Assembly: GCA_900018345.1 (NCBI GenBank)
Contig: FCNA01000103.1
Location: 1 to 34,009, forward strand
Direction: 5' to 3'
Origin: Clostridiales bacterium CHKCI006
GTDB taxonomy: Bacteria > Bacillota_I > Bacilli_A > Erysipelotrichales > Coprobacillaceae
DNA: 34,009 bases
Position 1 is the first letter of the stretch. The number at the start of each line of letters is the position of its first letter. Below, in pieces: positions 14,839 to 23,174 of this stretch. The translations under genes and the position numbers were made by a program. Under the pieces are notes generated by a model that saw nothing but the letters and a program-made list of their open reading frames with translations, ran no database searches and was not told where the DNA came from.

Positions 14839-15492
14839 CTATTCTCCTCTACTTTCAAAATGGGCCACCAACCGGTAGATCGGACCGTTGGGGCTGAACT
14901 TACGTTCATATTCTGTCATCACATTGTCTTCCATTTGAATTGAATGATGCAGATCCAAACTGATATCATCAAAGGTCATTGGAAAACGGTTCATTTCCAG
15001 TAAACTGAATTCAAATAAAGTACGGTTATCTGTCTTTAATTCCAGACCGCCCTGCTCTTTCAGAATCAACTGATACTGAACAAGAAAATCATGATAAGTT
15101 AAACGCCGCTTGTAGTGACGCTTCTTAGGCCATGGATCACTGAAGTTCAAATATATACGATCCACTTCACCTTCGCTAAAAACGTCCTGGATATGTGTGG
15201 CATCCCAGCACATGACTTTCAGGTTAGGTAATGGTGTCTGTTTTAGAATTTTCTTAAGTGCTACATAAAGCACAGAATCGTATTTCTCAATCCCGATAAA
15301 ATTTATCTCTGGATACTTCTGCGCCATGCCGATCATGAAGTCTCCCTTGCCCATTCCAATCTCAATTCTTAAAGGTTGTTTGACAGGGAAAAGGCTGGAA
15401 AACTGACCGTTATATTTTTGAGGATCCAAAATAACATATTCAGGATGCTCGCGCAAAAACGCTTCGGCTTCTGGTCGGTTTCTTAAACGCAT
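14839..15492 (-). CDS. trmB: tRNA (guanine46-N7)-methyltransferase
   Basis: SAM-dependent methylation of G46 in tRNA variable loops. EIGMGKGDF is the SAM-binding motif, IGIEKYDSV follows, and FSDPWPKKRHYKRRL is the family signature around the catalytic Asp. 217 residues is normal. GGAGGAGG precedes the ATG closely. It is first in an operon with the thioredoxin. Confidence 0.95.
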   Translation of the reverse strand: MRLRNRPEAEAFLREHPEYVILDPQKYNGQFSSLFPVKQPLRIEIGMGKGDFMIGMAQKYPEINFIGIEKYDSVLYVALKKILKQTPLPNLKVMCWDATHIQDVFSEGEVDRIYLNFSDPWPKKRHYKRRLTYHDFLVQYQLILKEQGGLELKTDNRTLFEFSLLEMNRFPMTFDDISLDLHHSIQMEDNVMTEYERKFSPNGPIYRLVAHFESRGE

Positions 15493-15516
15493 ATTCCTCC
15501 TCCAATCTCATTCACT

Positions 15517-15525
15517 ATTATAGCA
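15517..15525 (-). promoter_or_regulatory. Extended -10 promoter of trmB
   Basis: On the minus strand TG-C-TATAAT, about 25 bases before the trmB start. No clear -35. Confidence 0.65.
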
Positions 15526-15612
15526 TGTTTTTTTAAAAATAGGTAAAAAAAGTGTCGATTTCTGTTTTATATTTCTTATGTTGCGAAGTTTGGGTTAGTC
15601 ATATCCAAAACG

Positions 15613-16332
15613 TTATTTTTTCTGACCCAGTTCCGGAATGCCCAGCAAGGCTTCTTCCTCCTTTGTGAGTTCGCGATATGCACCTGGTTTTAAACGCGGA
15701 TCCAGTTTTAACCCCTTCATCTCCAGGCGTTTTAAATAAGTGACATGCTTGCCGCAAGCCTGGAACATCTTCTTGACCTGATGAAATTTGCCCTCGGTGA
15801 TCTTCACGATGGCTTCTCGTGGACTCTCTATCTCCAGAATCGCCGGTTTGCATGTATAACCTGTATCAATCATCACACCGGATGCAAAGTGTTGAACATC
15901 TGCCTCGTTTAGATCCGCGTCCAGCCGCGCATAGTAAGTCTTATAAGCATCGCGTGATGGAAACAGCAGTTCTCTTGCTAGACGGCCATCATTCGTTAAA
16001 AGCAACAGGCCTTCGGTATCTTTATCCAATCGCCCTACCGGAAAGACCTTATAATGATCATAACCTTCCAAAAGATCAACAACCGTCGGCTGATACTTAT
16101 CCTCGGTAGCACTGATCACACCCTGCGGTTTATTCATCATAATATAAACGATTGGTTTGTACACGACAAGTGCACCGTCTACCTCTACACGATCTTTTTC
16201 AGGGTCGAGGCGAAAATCATCCTTTTTGATTACAGTGCCATTGATCATGACATGGCCTTTACGGATCAGCAGCTTAACCTCCTTGCGTGAACCATAACCA
16301 AGATTAGCCAGCATCTTATCTAAACGTATCAT
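15613..16332 (-). CDS. rsuA: 16S rRNA pseudouridine synthase, RsuA family
   Basis: Converts a uridine of 16S rRNA (U516 in E. coli) to pseudouridine. The N-terminal S4 RNA-binding domain is MIRLDKMLANLGYGSRKEVK onward. The catalytic aspartate is in GRLDKDTEGLLLLTNDG. The end (KFHQVKKMFQACGKHVTYLKRLEMKGLKL) is typical. 239 residues. Its ribosome site GGAGG lies within the last codons of the upstream lipoprotein gene, one base from overlap, so the pair is an operon. Confidence 0.94.
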   Translation of the reverse strand: MIRLDKMLANLGYGSRKEVKLLIRKGHVMINGTVIKKDDFRLDPEKDRVEVDGALVVYKPIVYIMMNKPQGVISATEDKYQPTVVDLLEGYDHYKVFPVGRLDKDTEGLLLLTNDGRLARELLFPSRDAYKTYYARLDADLNEADVQHFASGVMIDTGYTCKPAILEIESPREAIVKITEGKFHQVKKMFQACGKHVTYLKRLEMKGLKLDPRLKPGAYRELTKEEEALLGIPELGQKK

Positions 16333-16333
16333 T

Positions 16334-16807
16334 TTATTCCTCCATTGGTTTTAAGACAATGTATTGTTCATAATAAGTCTGTTCATTCACAAAAGAGATA
16401 TAGAGCTTCACATCCTGAATGGGCTGTAATGAAATGCCAGATAAACGAATGCCTTCATAATAGTGCGCACTTTGATCAATGTAGCCGGGATATAAATAAC
16501 AAGTGTCTCCTTCCTCCAGCCCGATAGATGGAAAAAGTTCACTGTCCTCACCTTCAACGATTGCAATTGCACGCACATCATCCATATTCAAAGTCGGCTG
16601 ATCAATAATCACATCATATTGATATTGATCATCTGCAAGTGAACTCACCACTAAACGGCAACTAAAATAAGCACTGCTATCGATATAATCTGTATGGTTC
16701 TCGATTCTTTCAACCATTTCATCATAAATTGTATTTTCTGTCTCTTGCCAATCAGACTGACAGGCACATAATAAGACCAGTAACAGACATAAACCTATTT
16801 TTCTCAT
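16334..16807 (-). CDS. Predicted lipoprotein of unknown function (157 aa)
   Basis: The signal peptide MRKIGLCLLLVLLCAC ends in a lipobox (LCAC), so the mature protein should be anchored to the outer face of the membrane through Cys16. The rest is an acidic, beta-rich domain with many Tyr and Asp, no recognised family. It is followed immediately by rsuA and has its own extended -10 promoter. AAGGATGG precedes the ATG. Confidence 0.85.
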   Translation of the reverse strand: MRKIGLCLLLVLLCACQSDWQETENTIYDEMVERIENHTDYIDSSAYFSCRLVVSSLADDQYQYDVIIDQPTLNMDDVRAIAIVEGEDSELFPSIGLEEGDTCYLYPGYIDQSAHYYEGIRLSGISLQPIQDVKLYISFVNEQTYYEQYIVLKPMEE

Positions 16808-16842
16808 GTGCGACCATCCTTTATCATCTCTTCCACCTGCTT

Positions 16843-16851
16843 ATTATAGCA
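16843..16851 (-). promoter_or_regulatory. Extended -10 promoter of the lipoprotein-rsuA operon
   Basis: On the minus strand TG-C-TATAAT about 36 bases upstream of the lipoprotein start, just after the terminator of the DUF1540-like gene. Confidence 0.7.
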
Positions 16852-16862
16852 TAGTTTTAAAC

Positions 16863-16889
16863 AAAAAAAACCGGAAGACCGGTTTTTTT
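16863..16889. terminator. Bidirectional terminator after the DUF1540-like gene
   Basis: CCGG-AAGA-CCGG flanked by eight A on one side and seven T on the other; the stem can extend through the A/T runs. On the minus strand it overlaps the TAA stop of the DUF1540-like gene. Confidence 0.85.
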
Positions 16890-17043
16890 ATCGTTTGACA
16901 AAAGTTTGACAGGCTGTTTCGGATGCCTTAGTGGCCTCATGACCATGGCACTGACAATTCGTGACTTCGATGCAGTTCGCATGACAGCAGTTCTGCTCAT
17001 TATAAGCACAGCTGGCTACGCCACATTTGATCTTGTTTTCCAT
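16888..17043 (-). CDS. DUF1540-like small cysteine-rich protein (51 aa)
   Basis: A short gene starting at ATG 17043 with GGAGGT 7 bases upstream. The protein begins MENKIKCGVASCAYNEQNCC and has eight cysteines (7, 12, 19, 20, 24, 30, 32, 45) plus several histidines. The pattern CxVxxCxYN ... C ... I-V ... CxTF near the end matches the DUF1540 pattern, normally one or two such units. It probably binds zinc or another metal. Its function is unknown. It follows the Cse60-like gene by 43 bases on the same strand. Confidence 0.85.
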   Translation of the reverse strand: MENKIKCGVASCAYNEQNCCHANCIEVTNCQCHGHEATKASETACQTFVKR

Positions 17044-17086
17044 TCATTCCACCTCCACATTGCTAGTATGGGTGGATTCGAATATT

Positions 17087-17275
17087 TTATTCATCTTTAC
17101 ATAAATACTCGATCAAAGCACTATAACAGTATTCCATTTCATTGCCATTGAGACAAAGGGCAACCTGATAATGGATATGTATAACTTCACCTTCCAACTC
17201 ATCCAAAAAATCATTGATAGCATCTTCCAGATCCAGTTCATGTTCTTCATCAAACAACTTGACACGATAAACCAT
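17087..17275 (-). CDS. Cse60-like small protein (62 aa)
   Basis: MVYRVKLFDEEHELDLEDAI and the later YSALIEYL match the Cse60 family, whose B. subtilis member is a sigma-E-dependent sporulation protein of unknown activity. An ATG at 17275 is chosen because GGGTGA precedes it by 5 bases; a longer start at 17293 lacks a ribosome site. That GGGTGA can pair with ACCCAT (17304-17309) in an upstream hairpin, which could limit translation. Family assignment is from memory of the VKLFDEEHE/YSALI pattern. Confidence 0.75.
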   Translation of the reverse strand: MVYRVKLFDEEHELDLEDAINDFLDELEGEVIHIHYQVALCLNGNEMEYCYSALIEYLCKDE

Positions 17276-17320
17276 CACATTCACCCATTTCATGATAAAA
17301 CAAGATGGGTAAGAAATCTG

Positions 17321-17974
17321 TCAGTTCCACATCTGTTGATGATTTTTCTTATACGTTTGATATCTATTAAAAAGCATCAGTCCGAATGCACCAAGAAAGC
17401 CGCCGACAAACCCGCCAATATGTCCCGACAGCGAAACTGAAGGAACCGTAAAAGAAATGAACAGCACCAGTAATAAGCTAGGCAAAATAGAACGAAAAGC
17501 CCGCTGATAGATGCCCCGATAATAATAAGCCAGAAACAGCAGTGCCCCTAAAAGCCCTAAGATCATGCCGCTTGCGCCGCCAGAGACTGTTATGAAGTTT
17601 CTTTCAAAACGACCCATCAGCACAATCTCAAAAAGATATGGCAGGATCGTCGTTCCCAAAGCGGAACTTAGAAGGACTACGATATATTTCCAGCGGCCAT
17701 AAATTCGTTCCATAAAAGGCCCAACATTATATAATGACAAACTGTTACAAATGAGGTGAAGCAAGCCAAAATGCAAAAAATTGGCTGTAAAGAAGCGATA
17801 ATATTCATGCTCCAAATAAATAGAAGCTGGCATATAGGCGCCGACCTCCAAGGCCTGGATGGCCGTCATATCCGGCCCAAAACGCAGGGTCGTGTATAAG
17901 TAAACAATGACAATAATGAAAATAAGTCCGGCCGTCACCGGAGCTTCCCGATAGAAGCGTTTGAAAGTATTCAT
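17321..17974 (-). CDS. Rhomboid-family intramembrane serine protease
   Basis: Six predicted membrane helices in 217 residues. The catalytic serine is in GGASGM (Ser135), the histidine in SGHIGGFVGGF (His185); ANFLHFGLLHLICNSLSL supplies the conserved His/Asn of helix 2. All expected catalytic residues are present, so it should cleave within membranes. ATG 17974 overlaps the TGA of the upstream DprA-like gene by 4 bases (ATGA), so the two are translationally coupled. The substrate is unknown. Confidence 0.93.
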   Translation of the reverse strand: MNTFKRFYREAPVTAGLIFIIVIVYLYTTLRFGPDMTAIQALEVGAYMPASIYLEHEYYRFFTANFLHFGLLHLICNSLSLYNVGPFMERIYGRWKYIVVLLSSALGTTILPYLFEIVLMGRFERNFITVSGGASGMILGLLGALLFLAYYYRGIYQRAFRSILPSLLLVLFISFTVPSVSLSGHIGGFVGGFLGAFGLMLFNRYQTYKKNHQQMWN

Positions 17975-18984
17975 TCTGATCTCTCCTCATTACAATTGAT
18001 GAAGTCAAATATCGATAGCTGTTCTATTTCCTGACGCAATGTCATTTCTGTTTTGGTTACTTCAATCAGATCATTGATCATGACATCGCTATTGATCTTT
18101 TCCATGGTCACTGGAATTGCACCTGCTTCTACCAGCTTGGCATTGCCATAAAATTCATCATCCACTATTGCCAGGATCTTGGACCAGCGATATTTTAAAT
18201 TTTGCATGGCACTAAACCAGAGCGAACCTGTATTGATCTCCGAATGCATGATGAAGGTCGTTGTGCATAAGGCATAGATATAGCTGTTGCGAATGATTGA
18301 TTCAACGATATCATACGGACTATCAGGAAAACGATGAGAAATAATCAACAACCGCCGATTCTTGATATAGCGCAGATACTCAATGCGTTTATCTTTTAAA
18401 CCATCGGCGGCAAAAAGGACGACATTGCCCCCCATCCGCAATTGATGAGACAGGCTGGTCTTCTCACATCCCTTATGTCCGCTGGTCATCAGTGTATACC
18501 CCTCATCGATCAGCTTATCCACTACCTGGCGAGTATTCATCAGCATCGTCCGTGAGGCATTCAATGGTCCGGTAATGGAGATGCAATCATCCTCCAACAA
18601 ATGAAAATCACCACAATAGTAAAGGATCAATGGGGCATTCTTTTTTAAGCGGTGAAAGAATGTGCGAGGATAATGGCTCTCGTACTTGGTGATCACGGAG
18701 ATTCCCTGTTTCTCAAGCTGTGACAGCATCAGCAGAACCTGTGGCATCCGTCCCAGCAGCAGTTTGACCCTTTCCACATCTTGTGATGATAAAGCAAGTT
18801 CACTTTCTAAGTCATGTCCTTCAATATCCAGCAGGCCAGAAGGCTTTTTAAATGAGGAATGCTTGAGTTTAAACTCCAACTCGTTCCATTGATTCATAGA
18901 AAGACTTGTCAGATCATCTTTCACGAGATCTCCATGCAGGCAAAACAATACCAGACTATCCAATGTTAATGACACATTATTCAA
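17971..18984 (-). CDS. Diverged DprA/Smf-like Rossmann-fold protein (337 aa)
   Basis: DprA loads RecA onto incoming single-stranded DNA. The order of DprA segments is recognisable: YPRTFFHRLKKNAPLILYYCG (105-125), then ISITGP (135-140), SHRFPDSPYDIVESIIRN (216-233), INTGSL (250-255), and NAKLVEAGA near 281. But the hallmark loops are changed: VGSR is ITGP, SGxAxGID is SGHKGCEK, and SExP is SHRFP. There is no C-terminal winged helix. It may be a paralogue with a new role rather than a working DprA. The start is TTG 18984 with AGGAG close upstream; no in-frame ATG is nearby. It is first in an operon with the rhomboid protease. Confidence 0.75.
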   Translation of the reverse strand: MNNVSLTLDSLVLFCLHGDLVKDDLTSLSMNQWNELEFKLKHSSFKKPSGLLDIEGHDLESELALSSQDVERVKLLLGRMPQVLLMLSQLEKQGISVITKYESHYPRTFFHRLKKNAPLILYYCGDFHLLEDDCISITGPLNASRTMLMNTRQVVDKLIDEGYTLMTSGHKGCEKTSLSHQLRMGGNVVLFAADGLKDKRIEYLRYIKNRRLLIISHRFPDSPYDIVESIIRNSYIYALCTTTFIMHSEINTGSLWFSAMQNLKYRWSKILAIVDDEFYGNAKLVEAGAIPVTMEKINSDVMINDLIEVTKTEMTLRQEIEQLSIFDFINCNEERSE

Positions 18985-19013
18985 CCCAACCCACTCCTAT
19001 CGTTAATAAAGAT

Positions 19014-19042
19014 ATTATAACGAAAAAAAGGCACACTGTCTA
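19014..19042 (-). promoter_or_regulatory. Promoter of the DprA-like/rhomboid operon
   Basis: On the minus strand TAGACA (19037-19042), 17-base spacer, TATAAT (19014-19019). The -35 box overlaps the stop codon of the prepilin-peptidase-like gene. Confidence 0.8.
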
Positions 19043-19609
19043 GCTAAACAAAAAAACCAAAATCGCTGACAAGGCCAAAAAAGGCACAAAAGGCAAACGG
19101 CTGCAGTGCTTCATCAACATCACGATCATGCCTGAAAGACTGGCTAGCCATAGACTGGTTAATGCAGAAAGAGCGTCCAAGACCAAAAAGTTACACAAGA
19201 TAATCAAATAGTCCCCTTCTCCAAAGACCTGTTGGTGCTTCCATTTCCCTAGCATCCAGGAAACGATCCCAATCGAAGAGCAAAGACCCATTCCAAATAA
19301 CAAGCGCTCCGGTATCTTCCATAAATAATAGGCGCCTAAATAGAGAGCGACCAGACATTCATCCAGCAAACTCAGCGAAAAGGTCAAATAATCGGAGATC
19401 CCTGCTGAAATCAATAGACCTAGCCAGCCAAGCAAACCTGCTTTTTTAAAGGGATCTGCTTGCAGATAATTTGGAGAGGAAAGAAACAAAAAACATATCA
19501 GCCATCCCAGTCCATAGAACGAAAGTCTACCTCTTTGCTGATCAGCAACGCGCAAGCCGCGACGACAAAAAAGCCAGGCAAAAAAACCTGACCCTATCCA
19601 TTTTCCCAT
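19040..19609 (-). CDS. Prepilin-peptidase-like (A24) membrane protein, short form
   Basis: About six membrane helices. The two aspartates of A24 aspartic peptidases are present: Asp73 in AGISDYLTFSLS and Asp133 in the GxGD motif GEGDYLI; RLPFVPFLALSAIL resembles the conserved IPFGPFLALGA helix. The 189 residues lack the N-terminal CxxC methyltransferase half, so this is a peptidase-only form like ComC-minus or CpaA types. ATG 19609 has AAAGGAGG. It lies directly after the ktrA terminator, so its own transcription source is unclear. Next to the DprA-like gene it suggests a competence or pilus link, but no pilin gene is seen. Confidence 0.82.
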   Translation of the reverse strand: MGKWIGSGFFAWLFCRRGLRVADQQRGRLSFYGLGWLICFLFLSSPNYLQADPFKKAGLLGWLGLLISAGISDYLTFSLSLLDECLVALYLGAYYLWKIPERLLFGMGLCSSIGIVSWMLGKWKHQQVFGEGDYLIILCNFLVLDALSALTSLWLASLSGMIVMLMKHCSRLPFVPFLALSAILVFLFS

Positions 19610-19630
19610 AAATTCCTCCTTTGTTCCAAG

Positions 19631-19655
19631 CAAAAAAGGTGCCGCTAAGCACCTT
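19631..19655 (-). terminator. Terminator after ktrA
   Basis: On the minus strand AAGGTGC / GCACCTT with a 6-base loop and a T run; the prepilin-peptidase-like gene begins 22 bases later. Confidence 0.8.
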
Positions 19656-19658
19656 ATA

Positions 19659-20339
19659 TTAAAGAGAAGAAGAATGATCAAAGCGTTCTGCTTTTTTCGT
19701 TTCTGCGACAACCAGGAAATGATCACCTTCCTGAATCTGATAATCCGGATCCACTGAAAGATGCAGCTTCTCTTCGCCTGCATACTTAACACCCAGAATA
19801 TTAAAGCCATAAATGGCACGTACATTTAATATTTTTAAAGATTTACCTACCCACTGTGAAGGCGCAATCATCTCAACGACACAATATTCTGGATCTAGCT
19901 CTATCAGATCTACAATATGACGTCTAACCAAGGACTTGGCCACTTTCATTCCCATTTCCTTTTCCGGACGAATGACGCGGTCAGCGCCAACCTTTTTAAG
20001 GATCTGCATAAACGTCTTGTTTTTCGCTTTGGCAATGACCAATTTCACACCCAATTCTTTCACATTCATGACAGACAGAATGCTGTCTTCTAGATGATTA
20101 CCGATGGCAACGACAACGACATCGAAATCCTGAATGCCTAAGCTGATCAATTCATCTTTATCTGTTGCATCCGCCTGTACAGCTTTCGTGACATCATTAG
20201 CAATACGTTCTACACAATCCAGATTCTTATCGATAGCCAGAACCTCACATCCAAGATTTGCTAATGTCTTAGCAATCGTTGAACCAAAGACACCTAAACC
20301 AATCACTGCATATTGTTTATTGACATGTTTTTTTCCCAT
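19659..20339 (-). CDS. ktrA: Potassium uptake regulatory subunit KtrA/KtrC (RCK)
   Basis: Cytoplasmic ring-forming regulator of the Ktr potassium channel. The N-terminal RCK_N Rossmann domain binds ATP/ADP or NAD(H) (GLGVFGSTIAKTLANLG; acidic end in LAIDKN). The C-terminal RCK_C domain begins near IDLIELDPEYCVVEMIAPS; in several Bacillota this domain binds c-di-AMP, which closes the system. 226 residues. AAGGAG is 9 bases before the ATG. It lies 18 bases after the KtrB stop, so both are in one operon. Confidence 0.94.
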   Translation of the reverse strand: MGKKHVNKQYAVIGLGVFGSTIAKTLANLGCEVLAIDKNLDCVERIANDVTKAVQADATDKDELISLGIQDFDVVVVAIGNHLEDSILSVMNVKELGVKLVIAKAKNKTFMQILKKVGADRVIRPEKEMGMKVAKSLVRRHIVDLIELDPEYCVVEMIAPSQWVGKSLKILNVRAIYGFNILGVKYAGEEKLHLSVDPDYQIQEGDHFLVVAETKKAERFDHSSSL

Positions 20340-20357
20340 GAATCTTTTCTCCTTTGC

Positions 20358-21728
20358 TTAACCAACTAAAATTTCTGCGTCAGGGTAAACGACCTGATTT
20401 TCTCGATTGTTACGACTCTTCTTCATGAAGCTGAGCACCATTGTAATTGGACCGATACGTCCAACATACATCAGTAAGATCAAAATAAGCTTGCTTAGAT
20501 CACATAACTGCGATGTGAGATTGGCCGACAAGCCAACCGTTGCGAAAGCCGAAAAAGCCTCGTAGAATAAATCAATCATAGGATAGCTTTCCAGTACACA
20601 AAGCAAGACAGAAGCTCCCATGACAATTCCAATCGAAATGGAAAAGACAGCCAAAGCTCGCAAAACAGTATCCACTTTGATTTTACGGCCAAAAGCACCG
20701 ATTTGGCGATTTCCTTTAACAACCGCTCGAACGGCTAGCACGATCGTTGCTAAGGTCACAGTTTTAATACCGCCTGCAGTACCTGCAGGAGAACCACCAA
20801 TAAACATGATCAGACAGCCTAACAGCTTGCTGATGTCATTTAAGGCACCCTGGTCAATACTGGCAAATCCAGCGGTACGGTAAGTAGTGGACTGAAAGAA
20901 AGCGTTCAGGATCTGCTGAGGTAAAGGCATTCCGCCTAAAGTACCTGGATTGTCCTTTTCAAATAGATAAACCAGGAACGTTCCAGAAACAAGCAGGATT
21001 CCCGTTACCAGAATAGCTAATTTCGCATGTAAGGTAAAAGACGCCAGAAAGTTTCGCATTCCTCCTGGATGTGTCAGGAAATATCGCACCCGGTCCTTGA
21101 TTTCAAAGGCGACTGCAAAACCGATACCTCCTGCAATAATCAGAAAACAAATCGTCAGACATACCACATAATTATTGTTGTAGGCAATCAGACTGGTTGA
21201 GCCAATCACATCGAAGCCCGCATTACAGAAAGCGGAAATCGAATGGAAGATGGCATAATACAGTCCCGTTGCCACACCAAATTCAGGCACGAATTGAAAA
21301 GCCAAAATCACCGCGCCCAGTAACTCACAGCCAAACGTGTAAATGAAGATCTTCCTCACAAAGGGCGTGATCCCACTTAAGCTGTTCATATTGAGTGATT
21401 CTTGCATCAATAAACGATTACTTAAAGACAACCTTTTTTTCGCATAACTAAAAAACATGGTCAAAAAGGTTAAAAAACCAAGGCCTCCCACCTGAATCAA
21501 GCAAATGATCACAATCTGTCCAAAAAGCGTATATTGCTCATAAGGGACAACCGACACTAAGCCTGTAACACAGGTTGCCGATGTCGCGATGAACAGATGA
21601 TTCAAGTAACCACAGTTTTCTTTGGCATTTGCAATTGGCAGCCACAAAAGCAGCGATCCAACCAGGATGACCATAAAAAAACTGAAGGCAATGACTCGCA
21701 CTGGAGAAGCCAGCAATTTTTCTTTCAT
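20358..21728 (-). CDS. ktrB: Potassium transporter KtrB/TrkH-type membrane subunit
   Basis: Ion-conducting subunit with the four imperfect selectivity-filter loops of the TrkH/KtrB family: SATCVTGL, NAGFDVIG, TYRTAGFASID and AFATVGLS. 456 residues, about ten membrane helices; an uncharged mid-membrane gate is expected near the third repeat. ATG 21728 has GGGAG 8 bases upstream; a further in-frame start lies in the ribosome-less region. The next gene upstream, the BaiN-type flavoprotein, ends 42 bases away, and no promoter was seen between them, so the three genes may form one operon. Confidence 0.95.
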   Translation of the reverse strand: MKEKLLASPVRVIAFSFFMVILVGSLLLWLPIANAKENCGYLNHLFIATSATCVTGLVSVVPYEQYTLFGQIVIICLIQVGGLGFLTFLTMFFSYAKKRLSLSNRLLMQESLNMNSLSGITPFVRKIFIYTFGCELLGAVILAFQFVPEFGVATGLYYAIFHSISAFCNAGFDVIGSTSLIAYNNNYVVCLTICFLIIAGGIGFAVAFEIKDRVRYFLTHPGGMRNFLASFTLHAKLAILVTGILLVSGTFLVYLFEKDNPGTLGGMPLPQQILNAFFQSTTYRTAGFASIDQGALNDISKLLGCLIMFIGGSPAGTAGGIKTVTLATIVLAVRAVVKGNRQIGAFGRKIKVDTVLRALAVFSISIGIVMGASVLLCVLESYPMIDLFYEAFSAFATVGLSANLTSQLCDLSKLILILLMYVGRIGPITMVLSFMKKSRNNRENQVVYPDAEILVG

Positions 21729-21770
21729 CTTTAATTCTCCCTCTAAATTTTTCAAAGATCTTTTTTTATT

Positions 21771-22952
21771 TCAGCTGACAGATTCTTCGTCAGCCATTTC
21801 ACATGTCTGAAGGATCCTACGCCCTACTCTTTGCCCGCTAGCCCAGGCAAAGTGAAGGTTGTACCCACCGCAGTCTCCATCTACGTTGAGTATTTCTCCA
21901 CAAGCATAAACACCCGGAAATCGCTTAAGCATCAGGTAAGCATCGAGTTCCTGAAGCAGGATCCCACCTGATGTCACTTGCGCAAAATCAAATCCGCGCG
22001 TTCCTATCACTTCTAAACGCCAATGACATACACGTGAAATCAGCGTTTTCGCACTTGTGATTGGGGGATCTTCCAGGATACTGGCGATTTTTTTAGCCAG
22101 TAAGCCGTCCAGACAATGCGTTTGATGCTGCCATTTTTGGAAATAAGATCGAAGCTGTGAAACCTCTAATTCGTCAGCTAAATTCAATTCGATTTCCTGC
22201 TTGACTCCTGGCTCATGAGATAAGTAGCTTGATAATTCCAAAGCAGCAATTCCCGAAACCCCATCTTCGGTAAACAAGACTTCACCTTTACAGCCTGTCA
22301 CCAGCTGCTGGTCTCGGTATAAGAAGAAAGTACCATGGACGCGTGTTCCCTTCAGCTGTTTATAAGCCGGTTTGGTCTTTAACTGAACCAGGCTTGGATA
22401 AAGTTTGGAAACAAGGACACCCTTATTCTTTACTAATTCCAGCAAGGAACCATCACTGCCCAATTGACGGCTGGCCTTCCCACCGCCGGCAAGGACCAAA
22501 TGATCTGCGTAAATGTGTTGGTTCTTATCATCTATGAGAACATAACGTCCTTTGTTTACCTGAAAATCAACGATCGTCCTTTCTGGCATATAGATGACTC
22601 CCTTTTCCTTTAGATCATTCCAAAAACAATCAAGAACAGACTGTGCCTGCTCCGAATAAGGGTAAAGCAGATTGCCTTTGGCGCGCAAACATAAGCCCAG
22701 GTCTTGAAAATAAGGCTCGGCTTTGAATTGGTTAACCCAGTCGAAAACAGCATCGATATCCCCATGATACTTTTCAGGGCGTATATCCAGATTCGAAAGA
22801 TTACACTTGCCATTTCCTGTCGCTAAAAGCTTACGTCCGGGTTTCTTGTTTCGGTCAATCAGTAAAACCTGAAACAAATCAGGCCGTGAAGCGAGCTCCT
22901 TCGCTGCGGCTAATCCGGCTGGGCCGGTGCCTACAATTGCAACCACATCCAT
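21771..22952 (-). CDS. NAD(P)/FAD-dependent oxidoreductase of the HI0933/BaiN family
   Basis: FAD-binding GTGPAGLAAAKEL at residues 8-20, the family signature GNGKCNLSN (near 48-56), and the C-terminal CGEILNVDGDCGGYNLHFAWASG. 393 residues is normal. Relatives include BaiN, which reduces bile-acid intermediates in gut clostridia, and E. coli YhiN of unknown role; the substrate here cannot be told. AAGGAGG is 10 bases upstream of the ATG. Confidence 0.92.
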   Translation of the reverse strand: MDVVAIVGTGPAGLAAAKELASRPDLFQVLLIDRNKKPGRKLLATGNGKCNLSNLDIRPEKYHGDIDAVFDWVNQFKAEPYFQDLGLCLRAKGNLLYPYSEQAQSVLDCFWNDLKEKGVIYMPERTIVDFQVNKGRYVLIDDKNQHIYADHLVLAGGGKASRQLGSDGSLLELVKNKGVLVSKLYPSLVQLKTKPAYKQLKGTRVHGTFFLYRDQQLVTGCKGEVLFTEDGVSGIAALELSSYLSHEPGVKQEIELNLADELEVSQLRSYFQKWQHQTHCLDGLLAKKIASILEDPPITSAKTLISRVCHWRLEVIGTRGFDFAQVTSGGILLQELDAYLMLKRFPGVYACGEILNVDGDCGGYNLHFAWASGQRVGRRILQTCEMADEESVS

Positions 22953-22976
22953 ACCACAATTTCCTCCTTACAGCCT

Positions 22977-22982
22977 ATTATA
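22977..22982 (-). promoter_or_regulatory. Likely -10 box of the flavoprotein-ktrB-ktrA operon
   Basis: TATAAT on the minus strand, 25 bases before the start codon; no convincing -35. Confidence 0.45.
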
Positions 22983-23110
22983 CACATTTTTCCCAAAGAA
23001 TAAAGTTAAATATGAAGAATAGCTGTTTTCGTCCCTTATTCCTGGTCAATCTTACAAAAAAAGTGCGTTTGAGCCTGTTGACATTCAATCCTGCTGATGA
23101 TGAGGTGCTA

Positions 23111-23139
23111 TTGATTTTTAGGCCAAAATAGTATATAAT
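23111..23139 (+). promoter_or_regulatory. Promoter of the yebC gene
   Basis: TTGATT (23111-23116), 17-base spacer, TATAAT (23134-23139), 35 bases before ATG 23175. A second TTGACA at 23078 is too far from any -10 box. Confidence 0.75.
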
Positions 23140-23174
23140 CCTAAATGGTAAATATATAGGAAAGGAAGATATAA

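Noticed and set aside
15599-16290. Several open frames opposite or overlapping rsuA
   Set aside because: They have no ribosome sites or recognisable motifs and lie in other frames of a well-conserved gene; the same holds for similar frames over lysC, asd, the SNF2 gene and others.
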